From Flavobacteriales bacterium (lineage in GTDB: Bacteria; Bacteroidota; Bacteroidia; Flavobacteriales_F; PHOS-HE28), in assembly GCA_016710015.1 (NCBI GenBank), contig JADJLR010000003.1:186001-250000 (forward strand): 64,000 nucleotides of DNA, given 5' to 3'. Positions 46,257-56,169 of the stretch are shown here, one piece after another. Under the pieces are notes generated by a model. That model made no database searches, was not told the DNA's origin, and saw only the letters and a program-made list of their open reading frames with translations. Each line of letters begins with the position of its first letter. Positions within the stretch are counted from its first letter, which is position 1. Made by a program: the position numbers and the translations under genes.

Positions 46257-48986
46257 ATGCAAGCAGGACTGGGACCAACCAAACTCATCGCCATCCGCTC
46301 CGGCAGTTACGACTACGCCGAAGTGGATCTCGCGAACTCGATCCAACTCGTTGGGCCGAACAACGCTGGGAAGACCACGTTGATCAACACGTTGCAGTTC
46401 CTTTACATCGACAACCGGAACCACATGGCCTTCGGTGATCATGAACCGGAAGCCACGCGTGCGTACTACTTCCCAGACCACTACAGCTATATGCTGTTCG
46501 AGTGCTTGGGACCGAAGGGCACCTATATGCTCGGCTGGCGCGGCCAGAGCAAGGCCAGTGGCGGCGACCCGGTCCGGTTCACGTACGATGGTGGCTATGA
46601 TATAGCTGACTACATGGGGAAAGACGATCGAGTTCTGGACCCGAAGACGGTGAATGCCAAACTAGCGGAGCGCAACTACCGCGAATTGAAGGATGCTGCC
46701 GCGCACCGCGACTCCATTCTGGTCGCAACCAAGGGTGAAAGCAATGGCTTAGGTGTAGTGCATCTTACAGAAACCGAACGCTATTCGCATTTCAAGGAGG
46801 TCCTGAAGAATCTACTGAGCCTTCGCTCAATCGACCAGAACGAGATGAAGCGCAGTTTGCTCATGCTCGCGAGCATTCCGCCGAACAAGCCTGCGTTGGA
46901 AGCGAACCGATTGATGACCGAGGACTTCGAGCGCATCCGTGATCGGCGACTGAAACTGAATACGTTGAAGAGCGAGAAGGAGCGATTGGAAAAGTATATC
47001 GGCATGAGCGATACGCGCTTCGATCTAGAAGCACGATTGGCTACGGTGTATGCTGATCTGATGGAAAAACGCCGCAAAGCGCACGATCATAACAAGCACG
47101 TGAAGGAGGCCATTCTCGCCAAGCAGGATGCCTTGGAGAAGGAGAAGATCAGCACTACGGAGATCCTGAAGGACTTGGACGAGAAGATCGCTGAGATCGC
47201 TGGGGCGAAAGGACGTGCTGAAGGTGATCTCGCCCGCATCACGGATCTCGGCAAGGGCTTGGAAGAATTCGTGGAGAACATGGAGCGCGAAGCGTTGAAT
47301 AACGCGAAGGACCGCCTGCATACGTTGAACCGGCAACTAGGTAACGCCGGGGAGGCGGACCGCCAACGCACGGCACGAAGCCTTGCAGAGGTGACCGGTC
47401 GCGTGGCCAGCACGGAACGGGCCATTGCGAACTTCGACAAGGCCCTGATCTCCGAATTGCGCGAGAGCATGAGCAACGAAGATCTCCACCAGGCTCTCGA
47501 AGCTCTTCAATCTGGAGATCCTGAAGTTGCCCGTGGAAAAAGGCGGAGTAGAGTTGAAGAAGCGCAAGCAGTTGGATGCCATGCTGAAGGGCATGGTGGA
47601 GAGCATCAAGGACGGTGTGTACAACGATGCCATCCTGAAACTTCCTTTGCCCGATAACAGCACGGGATGGATGGAGTTGGTGGACGTGAAGGCGTTGAAG
47701 AAATCGTTGACCGATCAGAAGGCGGAACAGGATCGTTTGCGCAAGCTGATGGATGCGATCGAGAATCGCGAAACCTTGGCCAAGGAGCGCGCCGGTGTGC
47801 AGGCAGAATGTGATGCCCACATCCAATTGCTCAACAAGTGGGAACACTTGCAAGCCGCCATGGTGGAGGAACCGCGCTTGCAGAAGCGACTATCCGAGGT
47901 GGTGAAGGAGAAGGCCGCTGCCGACAAGGAGCGTAAGGAGATCCGGGAGAAGCTGGATGAGATCAGCGTGAAACTCTTTGAGCAACGCACAGCATTGAAT
48001 CAGGAGGACGAGCGCTTCAACCGTTTGCTTCGTTTGATGGAAGCATGCGTGCCTCCGCCAGCTCCCGAAGCCAAGGACAAGGTGTTGGTCTCGGTACCGA
48101 ACGATCCCGAAGATGCGATCGCGCTATACAGCAAGCACATGGCCGAGCACAATGCCATGAGCCGCGAAATGGATCAGCTCCGAAGCAAGATCGAGAACGT
48201 GCTGAAGAGCGACATCATCGGCCCAACGGAATTGGAGACCGTACGCTTGATGCGCGAACAGATCGAAGGGTTGCCCACCTTCGAGGAGACCTTGCGCAAG
48301 GATTGGGACAACTACCTGCACCTGTTGCGTGCCAACTTCGCCAACGTCCTCAATGGCCTCAATGACATCAAGAGCGCCGCTGAAAAGCTGAACCGCCGAT
48401 TCGGGAATGTGAGCGTGAGCAACTTGGAAAGTTTGCGCATGGAGGTAATGGACCAGAATGAGTTGGTCGTTGCACTGAAGGAACTCGCCGAAACCGATCA
48501 TACCGGACTATTCGACAGCAGTGGCAAATTGGATGCGGCCTACCAAAGCTTCCGCAACAAACTGAGCGAGCGCCTCACCCTGAACTATGGCGACCTCTTC
48601 ACCCTGCGCTTCAACGTTACAACGCGGGGGGGCGTACACACAGCTACGACAACCTCCAAGTGGAAAGCCACGGAACGGCGATCACGATCAAGGTATTGTT
48701 CAACCTCTTGGTCTTGCGCAGCATGTTGAAAGAGGATCCGAAGAAACACACCCCACTTTCGCGCGTTCCATTCTTCTTGGACGAAGTACACTCCTTGGAT
48801 GCCGTGAACCGCAAAGCCGTGTTGGGAATGGCCCGCGACCTTGGCTTCATGGCGATCACCGCTGCACCAGAACCAGTGAGCGAGGTGGATGCGCTCTACT
48901 TCCTACGTCCAGTGAATGGCCGCTTGGTGCTGCGGAACGAGCTCCGCATCGGGGTGAAATTCGATGAAGCGCTTGCGGAGGCGTAG
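46257..48986 (+). pseudogene. SMC-like ATPase MksB/JetC-type, frame broken twice
   Basis: Three consecutive frames together encode an SMC-like protein of about 909 residues. Frame 1 (46257 to about 47500) has Walker A GPNNAGKTTLINTLQF, then a long coiled coil. Frame 2 (about 47510-48630) carries LFNLEILKLPVEKGG and the return coiled coil. Frame 3 (about 48633-48986) has a signature-like SHGTAITIKVLFNLLVL and Walker B PFFLDEVHSLDAVNRKAV. The second break coincides with a run of 7 G (48626-48632); an eighth G would restore the frame. The first lies within about 47470-47510 and has no homopolymer. Either the gene is decayed or the assembly has errors. No JetD/MksG nuclease gene follows. Confidence 0.8.
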
Positions 48987-49006
48987 CCTAGCTGAGCCTC
49001 TTGAAG

Positions 49007-49034
49007 GACCCCGGCCGGTTGGTCGGGGTCTTTT
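49007..49034 (+). terminator. Terminator of the SMC operon
   Basis: GACCCCG and CGGGGTC flank a GC-rich loop and are followed by TTTT, 20 nt past the ATPase stop. The converging CHAT gene ends at 49038, so it may serve both strands. Confidence 0.78.
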
Positions 49035-49037
49035 CGT

Positions 49038-52000
49038 TCAGGTCGTTCTTCGGCGCTTGAACCACCAAACGAACAGGCCGATCAGCATCAAGACTGCGAT
49101 GCACCATCCAACCACCCGCTCCCATCCCCCACCGATCTCCACCGGCCCCACATCGCCAACCAGCACCAAACCCGCCCAGTAATAGGGCAAAGCCAATTCA
49201 TCCTGTGCTTGTGCCAAGTGATCCAACTTGGCTTGTCGCAAGGCGATATGTTTGGGCATTCCTTCAGCGAGGTACGCGTAAAAGCGCTCTAGGATCGTGG
49301 CGCTCACTTTCTCGTCGATGCTCCAGAGGGACACCACCAAGCTGGGGCACCCGGCATACGCGAATCCGTAGCCCAAGGAGCGCACACCTTCCCCTTCATC
49401 TGTACGACCGGTGCCCGTCTCGCAAGCGGAAAGCACCGCGAGTTGTGCCCTCAGGTCCAGCTCATAGATCTCGTAGGCATGTAGGTAACCATCACTTTCC
49501 GCATCCGTTGTGGATCCACTTTTGCTCAAGACCAAACGGGAATACATGGGCGAGGTCGCATTCATCTCGGCATGTGTTCCCAGATGAAGAATGCCGAACT
49601 GTTCAGCACGTTCTCGAAACTCCGCTTCATTCGCATCACTTTCTAGTAGCACCGTCGCATGGAGCGTTCGTGCCAATCCACGCGCTGTATTCACGGCGAA
49701 GGGTTGCCGTACGTAATTCAAGAAATCCCGATCGACCGCACCTGTATCCAGCACCTCGGCCAAGTAGCGCTGTTTCTCCCGATCGGAGAAACCAGGAGCC
49801 AGCGCTAGGACCCCTTGGGATCGTTCGCGTGCCATCTCCGCGAACTGGACCGCAGTTGTGGCGGAAAGCAGATAGGCGATGGCATAGCGTTGGATCAGGG
49901 CGTTCTTACTCGAATTCCGTTCGGAAGGGTCGGTGAGGAATGCCTCGAAGCTGACGGTATGCAAAGGGCCGTCCGGTATGACGAGCAATTCCTTTCCGGT
50001 CAACAAGGAAGCGATCGGCGCAATGAACTCGGAATACGCTTGAAAACCGGTGGACGCATAAGATGCCACGTGACGTTTTGCGATCGCATCTGATAATGCG
50101 TGAACCGTTCCTGCTGCACGGTCATTCGGGGTGCGCACGATCACGGCCGTATCCGTTCGGACCACGAGCATGTACATGTACGACTCCGTGAGTGCGTAGG
50201 CCAATAGATCGCGGCCAGGCCTCAGCAACTTCTTGCGCACATCGGCCACGTTGATCGTTGCGATCCCATAGCGCAACTCGTAGTAGCGCGGGTAGTGCTT
50301 GCTGAGGTCATTCAAGAACAGGGCGAAGGCGTTCTCCGCATCCATCGCACGGGTGACCGGGCCTTCGGCTTCTGGATCGATCACCATCGCCTTGATCAGC
50401 TCCTGCTCACGAAGCAATACGCTGTCCGGGACACCGCTGAAACGCAAGCTGGTGAAATCATTCAACCGGGCCTTCAACAAGATGGAGCGATCCGCTTCCA
50501 TCAATCCAAGGAAGCGATCGATGTCCTTGACCGAACGGTGTTGAGCGTACGATACATAGGCGAGGTCGATGGCGAGATCGAACAGGGACTTGTGCGCTGC
50601 AACAAGACCGAGTTGCGAGCCTTCGTCGTCGATTGCGATCCGATCCAGGTCCAGTGATCGGATCGCCAGGTCAATATCCGCGCTTGGGTCACCTCCCGTT
50701 CCACCAGTAGCGGCCAACGCAAGCTCTGCTTTCACTTTCCAGAGGATCGCATCAGGTAAGAGGTGCGGCTGAGGAAAGGCCACTGGAACGGAGGTTTGCT
50801 TCAGGGTGGAAACGCGATCCTGCAGCTTGTCGAGCGCGGCAGAACTCCATTTAAGGGCAGCGGTGGGATCGGCCTTGGCCATCGCCGCTTCGGCCAATAG
50901 GACCTCGTACTGCGCGACCTTGAAATGCTGCTCTCCATGCACGCGCTGCATAATGGTCCGCGCTTCGAGCAGATCAGTGATGGCTTCATCCGTACTACCA
51001 TGGAGCAAAGCAAAACGTGCTCGACGCCGCAGGGCGACAGCGAATTCTGGATCCGTGGAGGTGTGCTGCCGATCACGCTGAAGCGCGATACTACGTCGGA
51101 ATAATGCGGCCGCTTCATCGATACGCCCCGCTCCGGCATACACTTCAGCGAGCTTCGTACTGGCACGTAGTTGACCTTCGTTCCCTTCCCCGAAATAGGT
51201 GGACGAAGCCTCCATGAACTGGGTGATGTACACCTCGGCCCGCGCTAGGTCACGGGTCTCGATGGCGATGTCGGCCATGCGTTCGCGGATCCCGATCAGC
51301 CGCGGATCGCTTGGTTCCAATACGCTGGCACGATCGCGGTAAGCCAGGTCCAATAACTCCTGCGACCGACCGTTGTCACCAAGGGAAAAGTACACCGTGG
51401 CCAAATTCACATAGCCTTTGGACCTGGACAGGATCGCGGACGCACGCGTGGTCGGGTCGGTCGCCTGTGCGATCATTTCAGTACTCAACCGGATGCCCTC
51501 CTGATAGTTCGCTCGGCTCCGTGGGATATCCCCTGCATCTTGCCACATGATACCCATGTTGGAAACGATGCCGGCCTTCCGTAACAATGCATCCGGATCC
51601 TTGGATCGCTCCAACTTGGCCAAAGCCTCTCGGTAGTAGCCTTCAGCAGCACGCGTACGTCCCAAGTGCCACGAGCTCACGCCTGCTCCATTATAGCATT
51701 CGCTCAGATCCAAGTACGATGGGTCCGAAGAACGCTCGTACACCGATCTGGCTTGCAAATAGGATCGAATGGCCGCTTGATGGTGGCCCATGCTCGCATG
51801 ATCGAATCCTACGTTCTGATAGGCATGAGCCAATTCCTTGGGTCCCAGTTCTGGATGGTCCAGGGCAATGGCCAAAGCCATGGAGTCCACCCGCAGGCAC
51901 TCCTTCATGTAACCGAGCTCGTAATACAACCAACTCAGTCCGGAAAGCGCTTCCAAGCGTTCTTTAGGCTCAGCACCTCGTTGGATCACCCAGGCGTACA

Positions 52001-52271
52001 ATCCTTCGGCCTCCGCGATCCCGGCCTCCGCATTCTTCAACTTCCAATGGGCGCGCCCCAGCTTGTGGATGTACAGATGGAGCGAATCTTCCCATGTCGT
52101 ATTCACGGATCCCGTCCGTTGACGTTCGACCGCACGGATGGTCCCTGCATGATCTTCGATCTGGGAAAGTGAGTCGATGAGCGCATGTCGCCTTGCGAGT
52201 TCTTCCATTGCCTGTCCTTGCGCATCGGCGACCATGATCGCCAACACGAACAGTAAGAAGACCCTGGACAT
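49038..52271 (-). CDS. TPR-CHAT domain protein, membrane-anchored
   Basis: The 1077-residue protein has a signal-like N-terminus (MSRVFLLFVLAIMVADAQG), about 450 residues of TPR units, a helical linker and a C-terminal CHAT (caspase-HetF-associated TPR) domain. The predicted catalytic pair is His in ILHLGTHAEMN and Cys in LAVLSACETGTG. A transmembrane helix (WCIAVLMLIGLFVWWF) and a basic tail end the protein. CHAT domains are caspase-like proteases in several signalling and defence settings. It is the last gene of the sigma/anti-sigma operon, overlapping the anti-sigma stop by one base. Substrate is unknown. Confidence 0.9.
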   Translation of the reverse strand: MSRVFLLFVLAIMVADAQGQAMEELARRHALIDSLSQIEDHAGTIRAVERQRTGSVNTTWEDSLHLYIHKLGRAHWKLKNAEAGIAEAEGLYAWVIQRGAEPKERLEALSGLSWLYYELGYMKECLRVDSMALAIALDHPELGPKELAHAYQNVGFDHASMGHHQAAIRSYLQARSVYERSSDPSYLDLSECYNGAGVSSWHLGRTRAAEGYYREALAKLERSKDPDALLRKAGIVSNMGIMWQDAGDIPRSRANYQEGIRLSTEMIAQATDPTTRASAILSRSKGYVNLATVYFSLGDNGRSQELLDLAYRDRASVLEPSDPRLIGIRERMADIAIETRDLARAEVYITQFMEASSTYFGEGNEGQLRASTKLAEVYAGAGRIDEAAALFRRSIALQRDRQHTSTDPEFAVALRRRARFALLHGSTDEAITDLLEARTIMQRVHGEQHFKVAQYEVLLAEAAMAKADPTAALKWSSAALDKLQDRVSTLKQTSVPVAFPQPHLLPDAILWKVKAELALAATGGTGGDPSADIDLAIRSLDLDRIAIDDEGSQLGLVAAHKSLFDLAIDLAYVSYAQHRSVKDIDRFLGLMEADRSILLKARLNDFTSLRFSGVPDSVLLREQELIKAMVIDPEAEGPVTRAMDAENAFALFLNDLSKHYPRYYELRYGIATINVADVRKKLLRPGRDLLAYALTESYMYMLVVRTDTAVIVRTPNDRAAGTVHALSDAIAKRHVASYASTGFQAYSEFIAPIASLLTGKELLVIPDGPLHTVSFEAFLTDPSERNSSKNALIQRYAIAYLLSATTAVQFAEMARERSQGVLALAPGFSDREKQRYLAEVLDTGAVDRDFLNYVRQPFAVNTARGLARTLHATVLLESDANEAEFRERAEQFGILHLGTHAEMNATSPMYSRLVLSKSGSTTDAESDGYLHAYEIYELDLRAQLAVLSACETGTGRTDEGEGVRSLGYGFAYAGCPSLVVSLWSIDEKVSATILERFYAYLAEGMPKHIALRQAKLDHLAQAQDELALPYYWAGLVLVGDVGPVEIGGGWERVVGWCIAVLMLIGLFVWWFKRRRTT

Positions 52272-53005
52272 TACAACGACTTATCGGAAAGGATCTCTTG
52301 AACGCGTTCCCCATAGATCGGGTCAAGCTCCATGTTCATGGACCGCAGTGCGTTCACATCACCCATTCGCAAATGAGCCAAGAAGAGGTACCAGCGCGCT
52401 TTGGCATAGAAGATCGACCCCTGCTCATCCGACAACCCTTGGAACAGCGTGATGGCATCCTGCACCTGACCATCTTCCAATTCCGCACAAGCGATGTAGA
52501 ACTGAAGTGTGTCGTTGGTGGGTTCAGCTATCAACTGCGATGTCCATTTGGTTCGTGCTTCTTGGAAATCCCCCAGTTTGAATGCGACCATGGCATCGTG
52601 AAAGACCGGATCATCGGTGGAACTCATGGGAACCGGCAGGCCCGGGTCCACGACGTGATACTCGGCGTACAACCGCTCGCTGGCTGTAGGCTTCGAAAAC
52701 CAGAAATAGGCACCGCCGAACAGGATGGCAAGAACCGCTGCGTACTTCAACATGGGCATCCATCGCGCCGCTGTCCTTGTACCATTCAGCTCGACCGGTT
52801 GTTCACTTCCCACTTGCTTCACCAACCGATCCAGCCCACCTAACTCCACGGCCCGGATGTTCTCGCGTTGCAGATCCACTTCGGCACGAAGCACCGCGTT
52901 GGCGGAGCGCTCTTCCTCGAAACGCTCCCGCTCCACAGTGGACATGCGCCCTAGCACATACGCTTCGATGGTCTCGAATCGCTCTTGTTCAAGTGTATTG
53001 CTCAT
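52271..53005 (-). CDS. Membrane anti-sigma-like protein with TPR-like C-terminus
   Basis: The 244-residue product has an N-terminal cytoplasmic region (ERFETIEAYVLGRMSTVERERFEEERSAN) like the opening of anti-sigma factors but without a zinc-finger CxxC, a single transmembrane helix (MLKYAAVLAILFGGAYFWFS), and a periplasmic TPR-like part (AMVAFKLGDFQEARTKW, CAELEDGQVQDAITLFQG). It overlaps the sigma gene by 4 nt. It probably holds the sigma factor at the membrane and releases it on signal (inference). Confidence 0.8.
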   Translation of the reverse strand: MSNTLEQERFETIEAYVLGRMSTVERERFEEERSANAVLRAEVDLQRENIRAVELGGLDRLVKQVGSEQPVELNGTRTAARWMPMLKYAAVLAILFGGAYFWFSKPTASERLYAEYHVVDPGLPVPMSSTDDPVFHDAMVAFKLGDFQEARTKWTSQLIAEPTNDTLQFYIACAELEDGQVQDAITLFQGLSDEQGSIFYAKARWYLFLAHLRMGDVNALRSMNMELDPIYGERVQEILSDKSL

Positions 53006-53568
53006 GCGACTTCATTGTTATCATCCCCGGCGATGGCTTGTCTGAATGCACGCAGCTTCATCATGCACCGGTATTTGATCGTGCGAATGCTCTCCTCCTC
53101 CACACCCATGTCGACCGCAATGGAAGCCAGATCCATACGTTCGAAATAGAACTTGTCCAAGACGGTGCGGCATTTCTCGTCCATGCGTTCGTAGATGGCA
53201 CGCAACCGCACGAGTTGCTCCTCCACATCGTCGAACCGATCCTCGCTTCGTTCGAGATCCCGATCGTCATGCACCAATTTCATCTTCTTGTGTGCTGCGG
53301 ACCGGACCACATCCAGCCATTTGTTCTTGGAAACGCGAAAGAGGAACCCCCCTGGACCCTTCTCCGCCCCGGTATCGAACCTTCCTTCCTTCACCGTCAG
53401 CCACAGAACCGTGATCGCCTCTTGAAAGACATCCTGTGCGTCGTCCGGTGTTCCGCTGTTCTGTAGCACGTATTTGCGTACCGCCGGAAAGTGGGCAGCA
53501 TACAGGGTACGCACCGTTGCTGGGTCGTTGCTTCCAAGTCCCCTTACCCAATCCGTGGGCAATGTCAT
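53002..53568 (-). CDS. ECF-type RNA polymerase sigma factor
   Basis: The 188-residue protein has region 2 (DPATVRTLYAAHFPAVRKYVLQN, AQDVFQEAITVLWLTV) and region 4 (RTVLDKFYFERMDLASIAVDMGVEEESIRTIKYRCMMKLR). It directs polymerase to a small regulon. The start is placed at MTLPTDWVRGLGSN; a 91-residue upstream extension overlaps the intergenic region with the luxR-type gene and shows no homology. The three-gene operon order is sigma, anti-sigma, TPR-CHAT. Confidence 0.92.
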   Translation of the reverse strand: MTLPTDWVRGLGSNDPATVRTLYAAHFPAVRKYVLQNSGTPDDAQDVFQEAITVLWLTVKEGRFDTGAEKGPGGFLFRVSKNKWLDVVRSAAHKKMKLVHDDRDLERSEDRFDDVEEQLVRLRAIYERMDEKCRTVLDKFYFERMDLASIAVDMGVEEESIRTIKYRCMMKLRAFRQAIAGDDNNEVA

Positions 53569-53826
53569 TTGTGCGACCGTTTGTTCCAAAGCGGAAGAGC
53601 TGTATTGTGCGATAATACGGCGAAAGGGTTGGATGGGACATGTACAATGGTCAGTTGGGCTGTTGTTAGGCCGTTCCATAGCACTATCGGATGGTGTGGC
53701 AGAATGTGAACACTTCGGTATGGAACGACATGACCATTCCGCAGTCCGAAATGTGTGATCGTTCACATCTGCCTGTGCTCCTCGATGAATCGAGGAGTAC
53801 ACCACGAACCCCTGAAGGAACGCATC

Positions 53827-54285
53827 ATGGAACTGCACCACGAATCAACTTCTCCACCCGTAGCACAGCGGAACAAGCGAACGGTGATCCTCGCACTTCT
53901 CGACGTGGAGGACATGCATGGAGGCAACATGCAGCACGGCACCACAGGTTACCTGGTGACCGGGAATGATGCCACCGAACTTCTGGTCGCGCTGACAGGA
54001 TCACCGGAGTCTGGCTACTTCCCGACCACTGGCATGCGGAAGGTGACCTTGCGGTGGCACGTGCACGAAGAAGTGCGGGACGTACAGACCACACCCTTGA
54101 GTCCACGCGAGAAGGACGTTCTCCGTGCGCTTGTGGATGGATCGAGTTACAAGATGATCGCTTCGGACCTTGGGATCGGATTCGAGACAGTTCGCTCCCA
54201 CATCAAGAAACTGTACGGGAAACTGGCTGTGCATAACAATACGGAGGCCGTGGCAAAGACCTTACAGTTCGGTTTGCTTACCTGA
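53827..54285 (+). CDS. LuxR-type HTH transcriptional regulator
   Basis: The 152-residue protein has a C-terminal LuxR HTH (LSPREKDVLRALVDGSSYKMIASDLGIGFETVRSHIKKLYGKL). The N-terminal 85 residues lack receiver-domain landmarks (no DD pair, no phospho-Asp or conserved Lys). It may be a diverged or truncated regulator with another sensing domain. The start MELHHESTSPP is chosen; a longer frame extends 24 residues upstream. It is divergent from the sigma operon and could control it (inference). Confidence 0.85.
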   Translation: MELHHESTSPPVAQRNKRTVILALLDVEDMHGGNMQHGTTGYLVTGNDATELLVALTGSPESGYFPTTGMRKVTLRWHVHEEVRDVQTTPLSPREKDVLRALVDGSSYKMIASDLGIGFETVRSHIKKLYGKLAVHNNTEAVAKTLQFGLLT

Positions 54286-54538
54286 TCACGATCACACCAG
54301 AACGGCGACCGGAACACGGAAGTAGATCCGCCAATCAATCCAAAAGCACCGTTGTTGATCAGGCGCATGGGCTACACTGGATCGTATCGGTAGACTGCTT
54401 TCAAAGTTCCTCCACCTGGGCCGTCTCAAAAGGGATGGCCCATTCTTGCGTTCGTAGAAGATCGAACGCGAAGGCGTCTTGAGTGTACTGAGGCATGGTA
54501 GTTGGACAACTGGCTACCTTCACTAGATCACCGACCAC

Positions 54539-56152
54539 ATGCGTACCATCCTCTTTTCCCTCGTTCTTATTCCCCTGTTGGCCAATGCTGGGGATGAGCG
54601 CCCCATCCCCAGCAAGATCACCGAAGCCAAGGTCTTTCTGACCGGTGCCCAAGTGGCCCGCAGTGCAACGACCAAAGTGCCAGCGGGTACCAGCACATTC
54701 GTATTCACCGGTCTAGCTGAAGCACTCGATCCGCAAAGCATCCAAGTGACAGGCAAGGGCGGATACCAGATCCTGAGTGTGAACCACCGGATGAACTACC
54801 TCACGGAAAGTCCGAAGAAGAAGGAATTGGAAGAGCTACGGACGCGGATCAAGAAATTGGAGAAGGACTACGCATACGAGAAGGCGATGCAGGACGTGTG
54901 GGTGAACGAAGAGCAACTGTTACAGAAGAACGCCAGCATCGGTGGCCAACAGAACGGCATCACGGCAAGCCAACTCACCGCAGTGAACGACTATGTGCGG
55001 GAGCGTTTGAAGGCGATCAAGACCAACTGGTTGCTCCAACAAGAGAAGTTGACAGCGCTGCACGAGGATGCGGAGAAGCTGCGACAGCAGGCTGGCCAAC
55101 TTCAAGCCCAGGCACCGCGACCTACCAGCGAAGTGGTGGTGGAGATCAGCAGTACGACCGAAGTGAGTGCCACATTCGGATTGAGCTATTTCGTACGGAA
55201 CGCTGGCTGGGCACCGGCATACGACCTGCGTGCCACTGGAGTGGGTAAGCCCATCGAATTGTCGATGAAGGCCCAAGTGACGAACAACTCTGGAGAAGAT
55301 TGGGACAAGGTGGACTTGAGCCTGAGCAGCGGCAACCCGACATTAGGTGGTGTGATGCCTGCGTTGAGTCCATGGACCTTGTACATGCCACGGATCATGC
55401 AGACCCAAGGGATCGGCGGTGTGCGCAAAGAGCGCGCAATGATGGATGCAGCGCCAAGCATGGCTTCCGGAGGAGTTATGCAACTGAAGGATGAGGAAGA
55501 AATGGAGGCTTCAACTATCGTTTGGAACACAACTGAGAACCGCACCACGACGGTGGAATTCGTGATCCAAACACCCTTCAACGTTCCCAGTGATGGAGTG
55601 CCGCACATGATCGGTGTGAGCAGCCAGATGATCCCGGCAACGTACAAGCACTACGTTACCCCGAAGCGGGACAAGGATGCATTCCTCTACGCACGCACCA
55701 CGGGATGGGAAGATCTGAACCTGCTGCCCGGTCAGGCCAACGTATTCTTCGAAGGCACCTTCGTGGGACAGAGCTATTTGCAATTGGATATACCGAAGGA
55801 CACCTTGGAGATCTCCCTCGGTCGCGACAAGGGTGTTACCGTGGAACGGGTGAAGCGCAAGACCACCAACGAGAAAGCTTCGATCGGCAGCAAGCGAACG
55901 GTCACCATTGGTTGGGACATCACCGTGCGCAACACCAAGGTGACCGCTATCGACCTAGAGGTGCGCGATCAATATCCGTTGAGTCCACAGAGCGAGATCG
56001 AGGTGAAATTGGAGGAACGAGGCGAGGCCACAGTGAACGAGCAGACCGGACTTCTCACGTGGAACCTCACCGTTACGCCCAAGGAGACGAAGAAGCTCGG
56101 TTTCAGCTATACCGTGAAGTATCCAAAAGAAATGCCGGTGGTGCTGGAGTAA
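54539..56152 (+). CDS. DUF4139 (mucoidy inhibitor MuiA-like) protein
   Basis: The 537-residue product has a signal peptide (MRTILFSLVLIPLLANAG), a DUF4140 N-terminal domain (ITEAKVFLTGAQVARSATTKVPAGTS, FVFTGLAEALDPQSIQVTG), a coiled coil (KKKELEELRTRIKKLEKDY) and a DUF4139 C-terminal beta domain (FGLSYFVRNAGWAPAYDLRA, NNSGEDWDKVDLSLSSGNP, EFVIQTPFNVPSDG). MuiA was named for a mucoid-phenotype effect in E. coli; mechanism is unknown. It is followed 17 nt later by an LVIVD secreted protein. Confidence 0.85.
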   Translation: MRTILFSLVLIPLLANAGDERPIPSKITEAKVFLTGAQVARSATTKVPAGTSTFVFTGLAEALDPQSIQVTGKGGYQILSVNHRMNYLTESPKKKELEELRTRIKKLEKDYAYEKAMQDVWVNEEQLLQKNASIGGQQNGITASQLTAVNDYVRERLKAIKTNWLLQQEKLTALHEDAEKLRQQAGQLQAQAPRPTSEVVVEISSTTEVSATFGLSYFVRNAGWAPAYDLRATGVGKPIELSMKAQVTNNSGEDWDKVDLSLSSGNPTLGGVMPALSPWTLYMPRIMQTQGIGGVRKERAMMDAAPSMASGGVMQLKDEEEMEASTIVWNTTENRTTTVEFVIQTPFNVPSDGVPHMIGVSSQMIPATYKHYVTPKRDKDAFLYARTTGWEDLNLLPGQANVFFEGTFVGQSYLQLDIPKDTLEISLGRDKGVTVERVKRKTTNEKASIGSKRTVTIGWDITVRNTKVTAIDLEVRDQYPLSPQSEIEVKLEERGEATVNEQTGLLTWNLTVTPKETKKLGFSYTVKYPKEMPVVLE

Positions 56153-56169
56153 GCGCCTACCTTCAAGCC

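Noticed and set aside
48987..49040. JetD/MksG nuclease gene completing a Wadjet system
   Set aside because: The region is a terminator followed by a converging gene; no nuclease frame is present on either side of the trio.
53827..54285. Typical NarL-type response regulator
   Set aside because: The N-terminal half lacks the acidic pair, phospho-Asp and conserved Lys of a receiver domain.
54286..54538. Gene between the LuxR-type regulator and DUF4139
   Set aside because: Only short frames in conflicting directions; treated as intergenic.
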